A stretch of DNA of 64,000 nt, taken from NCBI RefSeq assembly GCF_000282595.1, contig NZ_AKIZ01000016.1:1-64000 (forward strand). Reading direction: 5' to 3'. Made by a program: the position numbers and the translations under genes. A model generated the notes under the pieces. It worked only from the letters and a program-made list of their open reading frames with translations, was not told the origin of the DNA and did no database searches. The DNA is from Phyllobacterium sp. YR531. Its GTDB lineage: Bacteria; Pseudomonadota; Alphaproteobacteria; Rhizobiales; Rhizobiaceae. This document shows, one piece after another, positions 58,294 to 64,000 of this stretch. Each line of letters begins with the position of its first letter. Position 1 is the stretch's first letter.

Positions 58294-58902
58294 ATGATTA
58301 GATTTTATCGCATGGTTTTACTGTTCTTTGGCGTTTTTTGTCTGAGTTGCTTCGGCGCAACAGCAAAACCACAAGATCATTTGGGCAAGAAAATTTTCAA
58401 CAGCAACAGAACTCAAGTTCAGCCTGCAAAATATCAATCTGATTTTTCACCAATTACACGAAAAAGTGTTTCATTTCCTGCCAAATATTCGGCGGGAACG
58501 ATCGTCATCCGAACCGGCGAGAGACGGCTATATCATGTGACATCATCCGGTCGCGCGACAGCCTACGGAATCGGTGTCGGAAAAAGCGGCTTTACATGGA
58601 GCGGCAGCAATAAAATCTCGCGTAAGGCAGAGTGGCCGGGCTGGACACCGCCAGCTCGCATGCGAGCCCGCGAGGCAAAGAAGGGTCGTATCCTTCCCGC
58701 CTATATGCCGGGTGGACCGAACAATCCGCTTGGTGCTCGTGCCATGTATATCGGCTCGACGATCTATCGGATCCATGGAACCAACCAGCCATGGACGATT
58801 GGTCAGGCTATGTCATCAGGCTGCATACGTATGGCAAATGATGATGTGAAACACCTGTACGCCAATGTCAGCATTGGAACACGCGTCGTCGTCCTTCGGT
58901 AG
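58294..58902 (+). CDS. L,D-transpeptidase, small YkuD protein
   Basis: 202 residues from the ATG at 58294, with GGGGGAT upstream. A hydrophobic leader (residues 1-24) directs export. The YkuD domain fills the rest, with NPLGARAMYIG, IHGTNQP and SSGCIRM containing the catalytic cysteine. No peptidoglycan-binding domain is present. It may crosslink peptidoglycan or attach an outer-membrane protein to it. It diverges from the YcbB-like gene and converges on the DUF971 gene with 3 bases between stops. Confidence 0.9.
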   Translation: MIRFYRMVLLFFGVFCLSCFGATAKPQDHLGKKIFNSNRTQVQPAKYQSDFSPITRKSVSFPAKYSAGTIVIRTGERRLYHVTSSGRATAYGIGVGKSGFTWSGSNKISRKAEWPGWTPPARMRAREAKKGRILPAYMPGGPNNPLGARAMYIGSTIYRIHGTNQPWTIGQAMSSGCIRMANDDVKHLYANVSIGTRVVVLR

Positions 58903-58905
58903 CAA

Positions 58906-59283
58906 TCAGGAACGTTTCAGCCTTATGGGCTCGCGGGAAAGGCTCTTTTCTGCGAGCTCATCAAGATAGGCCTGCCAACGCGCACCCTTGTTTCTGCCAA
59001 GGTCAATCAAATAGTCCCAGCTAAAAAGACCTGTATCGTGCATGTCGTCGAAGGTGATGCGTACCGCATAATTGCCGATGGGTTCCATCTTGGCGATTTC
59101 CACGTTGATTTTGCCGGGTACCGTTACACGCTGCTCCGGAGAATGCCCCTGCACTTCCGCTGAGGGTGAAGCTACACGCAGAAGCTCCGCAGCCAGATCA
59201 TACTTCTCGCCGTTGTCAAAGGTGATCGACAGAGATTTGCGGTCTTTGCTGACGCGCAGTTCTTTTGGCCAGGCATCGGTCAT
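58906..59283 (-). CDS. DUF971 domain protein
   Basis: 125 residues. The sequence covers a single DUF971 (gamma-butyrobetaine hydroxylase N-terminal-like) domain: KELRVSKDRKSLSITFDNG, DLAAELLRVASPSAEVQGH, IGNYAVRITFDDMHDTGLFS. It is thought to be an Fe-S-linked or metal-binding small protein, but the cysteines seen in some members are absent here. It sits between the small L,D-transpeptidase and moaA. Confidence 0.88.
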   Translation of the reverse strand: MTDAWPKELRVSKDRKSLSITFDNGEKYDLAAELLRVASPSAEVQGHSPEQRVTVPGKINVEIAKMEPIGNYAVRITFDDMHDTGLFSWDYLIDLGRNKGARWQAYLDELAEKSLSREPIRLKRS

Positions 59284-59477
59284 AAACTGAAATCCTTCGT
59301 TTTCTTCTGTGTAGGCGCTGCCGCTGGTTGCCGCAAGCGGCTGGACGGGTGCTCATAATTTTACCAACCAATGCCGTGAAATGCGCGCAAACGCCTCAGA
59401 CAACTGGACTTCAAGGCACCAGGCGATAACTGGACAAGTCAATGATGCCGCACTATCTCTGGATAAGGAGGAAGCTC

Positions 59478-60512
59478 TTGGATCATTTGGCAGCATTCGA
59501 CCAGACAGCAACACAAACATCGATGATTGACCCCTTCGGGCGGACGATCAGCTATTTGCGCGTGTCAGTAACGGATCGCTGCGATTTCCGCTGCACCTAT
59601 TGCATGTCGGAACACATGACATTCCTGCCGCGCAAAGAGCTTCTGACACTTGAGGAACTGGATCGCTTATGCACGGCCTTTATCGAAAAGGGTGTAAAGC
59701 GGCTCAGGCTGACGGGCGGAGAGCCGCTGGTTCGCAAGAACATCATGCATCTGATCAGCGAGCTTTCACGTCACTTGCGTTCGGGTGCGTTGGAAGAGCT
59801 GACGCTGACGACAAATGGTTCACAGCTTGCGCGGTTTGCTCGAGAACTGGCCGATCTCGGCGTAAAGCGCATCAATGTTTCGCTGGATACACTCGACGCA
59901 GCAAAGTTCAAGGCGATTACACGATGGGGCGACCTTAGCCGCGTGATGGAAGGTATTGATGCCGCTCGGGATGCCGGCATCAAGGTCAAGCTGAATGCCG
60001 TCGCGTTGAAAGGCTTTAACGATCTAGAAATCCCGCACATGATCCGCTGGGCGCATGGAAGAGGTATGGACCTGACCCTGATCGAAACGATGCCGATGGG
60101 CGAGATTGATCTGGACCGGACGGATCAATATTTGCCACTGTCACTGCTCCGGGCAAAACTGCGTGAAGAATTCACGCTCAATGATATTCCTTACAAGACC
60201 GGCGGCCCTGCCCGATACGTTGAAATCTCCGAGACTGGCGGTCGTGTCGGCTTCATTACGCCGATGACGCACAATTTCTGCGAAAGCTGCAATCGCGTCC
60301 GCCTGACTTGCACGGGCACGCTGTATATGTGCCTTGGTCAGGAAGATGCAGCAGACTTGCGGGAGCCTTTGAGGGCCTCGGAAGGCAATGAGCTTTTGAG
60401 CAGCGCCATTGATGAAGCAATCGGTCGCAAGCCCAAGGGTCACGATTTCATTATTGACCGGCGGCACAACCGGCCTGCCGTTTCTCGCCATATGAGCGTT
60501 ACTGGCGGCTGA
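59478..60512 (+). CDS. moaA: GTP 3',8-cyclase MoaA
   Basis: 344 residues from a TTG at 59478 preceded exactly six bases earlier by AGGAGG; the ATGs at 59442 and 59523 are less well supported. The radical SAM cluster is CDFRCTYC (Cys35, Cys39, Cys42). The C-terminal second cluster is [13 protein letters not shown], and the protein ends in the required Gly-Gly. It makes cyclic dihydropyranopterin triphosphate, the first molybdopterin step. mobA and mobB follow after one gene. Confidence 0.94.
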   Translation: MDHLAAFDQTATQTSMIDPFGRTISYLRVSVTDRCDFRCTYCMSEHMTFLPRKELLTLEELDRLCTAFIEKGVKRLRLTGGEPLVRKNIMHLISELSRHLRSGALEELTLTTNGSQLARFARELADLGVKRINVSLDTLDAAKFKAITRWGDLSRVMEGIDAARDAGIKVKLNAVALKGFNDLEIPHMIRWAHGRGMDLTLIETMPMGEIDLDRTDQYLPLSLLRAKLREEFTLNDIPYKTGGPARYVEISETGGRVGFITPMTHNFCESCNRVRLTCTGTLYMCLGQEDAADLREPLRASEGNELLSSAIDEAIGRKPKGHDFIIDRRHNRPAVSRHMSVTGG

Positions 60513-60610
60513 AAATCCAAATATTCCGCATGCGCAAAGTTGTTTTCATTGATATATCAATGGAAGCGATTCTGGAGGAGAATCGTCCTGCCCGGCGGAA
60601 GTGAATAATC

Positions 60611-61525
60611 TTGGCGCTATCTCCCAACTTGCGCGGAAGTATATCCATGGCCATTGGCATGGCGTGCTTCACTTTCAACGATGCGACAGTCAAATTTGTC
60701 GCCGAAGAAATGAACATGGGTCAGGTCATGCTGGTCCGCAGTTCCATAGCAACGTTTCTGATCGTGAGTCTTGCCTGTTACCAAGGCATGCTCATCCCAT
60801 TGCGGCAAGCGCTGCACAAAATGACGATATTGCGTGTGCTTGGCGAAGTGGTGGGAACTGTCAGCTTTCTTGTTGCGCTGGTGCACGTTCCCCTTGCACT
60901 GACATCCGCCATCCTGCAGGCGCTACCTCTGGTTGTTACGCTAGGCGCCGCACTTTTCTTTGGAGAGCCGGTCGGCTGGCGGCGATGGGTTGCAATCGTC
61001 ATCGGGCTTGCAGGCGTGCTTATAATTGTCCGTCCTGGCCAAGCCGGAATGAGCCCCTATATTCTGCTGATTGTCATTACGGTGATTTTTGCAGCGTTGC
61101 GTGACCTTGCCACTCGCAAAGTGCCAAAAACCATTCCGGTACTCATGATTTCAGCTTTGACGTCGGTCGGAGTCGGCATTGCTGGCGCTGCAATGATTGT
61201 GCCACTTGGCGGCTGGACACCAATGTCGACAACCAACATCCTGCTGCTGGTCCTTGCCGCCTGTTGCGTCATGGTTGCCTATCATTTCCTTATCCTCGCC
61301 ATGCGCGAAGGCGAGATTTCCTTCGTAGCTCCATTCCGGTACACCAGCCTGCTTTGGGCGATTTTACTGGGGTTCCTGTTTTTCGGCGACTTGCCTGACA
61401 TACCAATGATTATTGGCTCGATCATAGTCATTGGCAGCGGTCTTTATACGCTTTACCGTGAACGTAAGGTGAGCCGCATCAAACCGGCAGCAACGGCAGC
61501 GGCGTCATCACCCGACGGAGTTTAA
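60611..61525 (+). CDS. EamA/DMT family permease
   Basis: 304 residues from a TTG; an ATG at 60647 with GGAAG upstream is a good alternative. Ten membrane helices in two EamA repeats are predictable (for example AIGMACFTFNDATVKFVAEE and AILLGFLFFGDLPDIPMIIG). The substrate is unknown. It lies between moaA and mobA and ends two bases before mobA, so it is transcribed with the molybdenum-cofactor genes, but it may be unrelated in function. Confidence 0.88.
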   Translation: MALSPNLRGSISMAIGMACFTFNDATVKFVAEEMNMGQVMLVRSSIATFLIVSLACYQGMLIPLRQALHKMTILRVLGEVVGTVSFLVALVHVPLALTSAILQALPLVVTLGAALFFGEPVGWRRWVAIVIGLAGVLIIVRPGQAGMSPYILLIVITVIFAALRDLATRKVPKTIPVLMISALTSVGVGIAGAAMIVPLGGWTPMSTTNILLLVLAACCVMVAYHFLILAMREGEISFVAPFRYTSLLWAILLGFLFFGDLPDIPMIIGSIIVIGSGLYTLYRERKVSRIKPAATAAASSPDGV

Positions 61526-61527
61526 TA

Positions 61528-62160
61528 TTGAAAACAGCGGGTATAATCCTGGCAGGCGGACAATCCCGCCGCATGAATGGGTTGGATAAGGCTCTTCTGC
61601 CATTTGGTAATGGAAGACTTATCGATCACGTTCATGCCCGCCTCGCTCGGCAACTTCCGATTGTCGCACTCAACACCAATAGCGACTCAAGCGATTTTCA
61701 TGATCTTGGCAGCCCGGTCATACGTGACGATATTCCAGGCTATGCGGGGCCACTAGCCGGAATACTTGCGGGAATGGAATGGGCAGCAAAGCAGAGCGGG
61801 GCATTTTCACACATAATGACTGTTGCCATTGACACCCCCTTCTTTCCCGAGGTTCTTTATGAACAGCTTAGCCGCCAAGTCGAAGGCACACCGGAAGTCA
61901 TAGCAATTGCATCTTCAGTCGGGCGTCTCCACCCAGTCTTTGGTCTATGGCCAATTTCCTCCCGTCGCGAACTGCGCCAATGGTTGGCGAATGATCAGAA
62001 CCGCAGAGTGATGAACTGGATAGAGTCTCATCCTCATTGCAGCTTTGAATTTCCTCTGACAGAGACGCAAACGGGCCAGCCAACTGACCCGTTCTTCAAC
62101 ATAAATACTCAGGACGATATTTTGGAAGCACGGGAACAATGGACCGGTTCATATGACTAA
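61528..62160 (+). CDS. mobA: Molybdenum cofactor guanylyltransferase
   Basis: 210 residues from a TTG two bases after the permease stop. The nucleotide-binding GIILAGGQSRRMNGLDKALL is the family hallmark, followed by RDDIPGYAGPLAGILAGME. MobA adds GMP to molybdopterin, giving the bis-MGD cofactor. It overlaps mobB by eight bases. Confidence 0.94.
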   Translation: MKTAGIILAGGQSRRMNGLDKALLPFGNGRLIDHVHARLARQLPIVALNTNSDSSDFHDLGSPVIRDDIPGYAGPLAGILAGMEWAAKQSGAFSHIMTVAIDTPFFPEVLYEQLSRQVEGTPEVIAIASSVGRLHPVFGLWPISSRRELRQWLANDQNRRVMNWIESHPHCSFEFPLTETQTGQPTDPFFNINTQDDILEAREQWTGSYD

Positions 62161-62662
62161 TCGCGTTTTTGGAATAACCGGCTGGAAAAATTCCGGAAAA
62201 ACGACGCTGGCGGTCAAGCTTGTTGCTGAACTTGTGCAACGCGGGTGGAATGTCTCGACGATCAAGCATGCTCATCATGATTTCGATATCGACAAGGAAG
62301 GTACGGATTCTTATCGCCACCGCAAGGCTGGAGCTGGCGAAGTCGCAATTGTATCTGATCGCCGATGGGCTCTGATGCATGAACTCAAGGCAGAACAGGA
62401 ACCCGCCTTAAGCGACATACTAAAACGGTTCTCACCCTGCGATCTCATATTGGTCGAGGGATACAAACGCGAAGCACATAAGAAAATCGAGACACGTCGG
62501 CTTGAAGGCCGTAGCGCCGAGCGCCTGACGGTGAACGATCCGACTATAGTTGCTGTTGCCAGCGATCATGCTCTTGCTGACGAAACAGTCCCGGTTTTTG
62601 ATCTTGATGATGTCGCCGGACTAGCTGACTTGATTGAACATGAAACGGGCCTTCGCGCGTAA
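62153..62662 (+). CDS. mobB: Molybdopterin-guanine dinucleotide biosynthesis adaptor MobB
   Basis: 169 residues. P-loop GWKNSGKTTL near residue 7 and KHAHHDFDID mark the MobB GTPase-like adaptor. It is coupled to mobA by overlap and followed by a hairpin terminator. Confidence 0.93.
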   Translation: MTNRVFGITGWKNSGKTTLAVKLVAELVQRGWNVSTIKHAHHDFDIDKEGTDSYRHRKAGAGEVAIVSDRRWALMHELKAEQEPALSDILKRFSPCDLILVEGYKREAHKKIETRRLEGRSAERLTVNDPTIVAVASDHALADETVPVFDLDDVAGLADLIEHETGLRA

Positions 62663-62713
62663 GGTGTTCGAAAATGCCCTTTCAACTCATGAGGGCGAAA
62701 CAAAAGTAAAAAC

Positions 62714-62738
62714 GCCGAAACATTCGGCATTTTTTACA
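62714..62738 (+). terminator. Terminator after mobB
   Basis: Hairpin GCCGAA/TTCGGC with loop ACA, followed by six Ts. It lies 52 bases after the mobB stop. Confidence 0.85.
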
Positions 62739-62896
62739 GTTAAATTCGTTAAACGGCACACGATTCCCGGTTGCTTTTCATTGAAAACTAGTGGGAATAT
62801 CCGTGTCAGGAGCAGTAACGTAAACTGCGACCTTGCCCGGAAGGCTGTCCAGAAAAACAGGGGAACAGCCGGGCCATAAAAGAGAGGTTCAAATAA

Positions 62897-63688
62897 ATGC
62901 GTACAACCAAGCGTCTCGCAATCGCGATTTCTGCTGCAGCCCTCGCCTTAACAATGGGCGCAGCTCATGCACAGGACGCACTGAAGATTAAGATTGCTTC
63001 CGAGGGTGCCTATCCGCCCTTCAACAATTTGACGCCGGATGGCAAACTTGAAGGCTTCGATATCGATATCGGCAAGGCACTTTGCGAACAGATGAAAGCA
63101 GAATGCACCTTCGTCACGCAGGATTGGGACGGGATGATCCCCGCGCTGCAGGCTGACAAGTTCGACGCGGTCATCGCTTCCATGTCGATTACACCGGAAC
63201 GCCTGAAGCAGGTCGACTTCTCCAAGAAGTATTACAACACGCCTCCGGCAATCGCTGTACCAAAGGATTCGGACATCAAAGATGTTACTCCCGAGTCACT
63301 CAAGGGTAAATCGCTTGGCGTTCAAGGCTCGACCAGCCACTCCAATTTCGCCGAAGCCAAATATAGCGGCTCGGACATCAAGATGTATCCGACTGCTGAT
63401 GAGTACAAACTCGATGTGTCCAATGGCCGTATCGATGCTGTAATGGACGACGTTGTGGTGCTCAGCCAGTGGGTGGACAGCGATGCTGGTGCATGCTGCA
63501 AAATCCTCGGCACAATTACACCTGATGTTGCCATTCATGGTCCTGGCGCTGGTGTAACTGTCAAAAAGGGCAATACAGCTCTGGCAGACAAGTTCAGCGA
63601 AGCCATCGTCGCAATCCGCAAAAACGGAAAGTACAAGGAAATCAACGACAAGTACTTCAAGTTCGACGTATATGGTGCAGAAAACTAA
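62897..63688 (+). CDS. Amino-acid ABC transporter substrate-binding protein
   Basis: 263 residues with AGAGAGG upstream. A signal peptide ends at GAAHAQ (about residue 26). The periplasmic fold of the Lys/Arg/Orn/His-binding family is shown by GFDIDIGKALCEQM, SMSITPERLKQVDFS, LGVQGSTSH and MDDVVVLSQW. The ligand is probably a basic or polar amino acid. A permease gene starts 103 bases downstream, and a large hairpin lies between them. Confidence 0.9.
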   Translation: MRTTKRLAIAISAAALALTMGAAHAQDALKIKIASEGAYPPFNNLTPDGKLEGFDIDIGKALCEQMKAECTFVTQDWDGMIPALQADKFDAVIASMSITPERLKQVDFSKKYYNTPPAIAVPKDSDIKDVTPESLKGKSLGVQGSTSHSNFAEAKYSGSDIKMYPTADEYKLDVSNGRIDAVMDDVVVLSQWVDSDAGACCKILGTITPDVAIHGPGAGVTVKKGNTALADKFSEAIVAIRKNGKYKEINDKYFKFDVYGAEN

Positions 63689-63709
63689 GATTAAAAGTTG
63701 ATCTGAAAT

Positions 63710-63737
63710 GCAGATGGCGGTTTAAACTGCCATCTGC
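63710..63737 (+). other. REP-like hairpin between binding protein and permease genes
   Basis: Near-perfect 28-base dyad GCAGATGGC...GCCATCTGC centred on TTTAAA, without a following T-run. In this position such hairpins often stabilise the binding-protein mRNA or lower downstream expression, so the binding protein is made in excess over the permease. Confidence 0.6.
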
Positions 63738-63791
63738 GAACTTACAAAAATGACGGGTTGGGGAATTGCCCGCAAGATATGAAAGTTGCCT

Positions 63792-64000
63792 ATGGACGGC
63801 TCAATAGCGCTCTTGGGTTTTGGCGAAGGCGGATGGGGCTGGAGCATAGCCAGCGGAATTCTTGTCACGGTTACACTGGCGCTTGCCACGCTGCCATTGG
63901 GCTTGGCGATCGGTTTCTTCGTTGCTCTTGGCAAACAATCCGAAGAACCATCGGTCAGACTCGCCTCGAATATGTACACGACTATCTTCCGTGGCCTGCC
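63792..64000 (+). CDS. Amino-acid ABC transporter permease, N-terminal part
   Basis: The reading frame starts at the ATG at 63792 and runs off the window after about 69 codons. It opens MDGSIALLGFGEGGWGWSIA, then a hydrophobic helix and the segment LASNMYTTIFRGLP that matches His/Glu/Gln/Arg/opine-family permeases (the FRGxP motif is typical). It belongs with the upstream substrate-binding gene; the remaining permease and ATPase genes lie beyond the window. Confidence 0.85.
   Translation, partial: MDGSIALLGFGEGGWGWSIASGILVTVTLALATLPLGLAIGFFVALGKQSEEPSVRLASNMYTTIFRGL

Overview
The window looks like an ordinary chromosomal stretch of a Brucellaceae member (Ochrobactrum/Brucella group, Hyphomicrobiales). 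Several features point there together: a BA14K-family protein, BrnT/BrnA, DUF1062, DUF2865 and DUF2059 proteins, a very large GPR/RgsE-type polar-growth protein, a class II DAHP synthase, a PlcP-Agt-like lipid-remodelling pair, and dispersed palindromic intergenic repeats of the kind found in Brucella and rhizobia. No prophage, integrase, transposase, CRISPR array, rRNA or tRNA was recognised. The genus is an inference from gene content, because no database search was possible.

Layout. 0-11.5 kb: tail of a disordered acidic protein, DUF1062, dksA, a SixA-type phosphatase, the ycjX-ycjF-like pair, a HigBA-like toxin-antitoxin pair, folP-folK, a DUF922 protease-like protein, a ferredoxin reductase and a [2Fe-2S] ferredoxin, and a phosphotransfer-like protein without its histidine. 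11.8-17 kb: one 1694-residue coiled-coil membrane protein with 16 exact 29-residue repeats. 17-25 kb: a GlxA/FtrA-like AraC regulator divergent from a rhodanese, a four-gene Mla/MCE lipid transporter, a dipeptide epimerase and an MFS carrier. 25-35 kb: SseB, the plcP-agt-like operon with a candidate Pho box, malic enzyme, a DUF2865 protein overlapping gltX tail to tail, and an ABC exporter.

35-51 kb: a two-component system translationally coupled to a membrane protein and a small 54-residue protein, then nadE, dgkA, nhaA between two GFA-family proteins, class II DAHP synthase, an alpha/beta hydrolase behind a palindromic site, brnTA with an operator-like palindrome touching the start codon, gor, DUF2059, rpiA, gph and BA14K. 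51-55 kb: an operon of circularly permuted ATP-grasp, alpha-E, transglutaminase-like and Anbu (proteasome-like) genes. 55-64 kb: a Sel1-like secreted protein, two L,D-transpeptidases, DUF971, a molybdenum-cofactor cluster (moaA, EamA permease, mobA, mobB), and the start of an amino-acid ABC transporter cut by the window end.

The main themes are envelope biology (polar growth, L,D-crosslinking, retrograde lipid transport, phospholipid remodelling) and housekeeping metabolism (folate, NAD, molybdopterin, pentose phosphate, aromatic amino acids). The most notable items are the plcP-agt-like pair with its Pho-box candidate, the Anbu/ATP-grasp operon, the GPR repeat array, the dispersed palindromes whose copy-specific outer arms still pair perfectly, and the small translationally coupled gene at 38965-39129.
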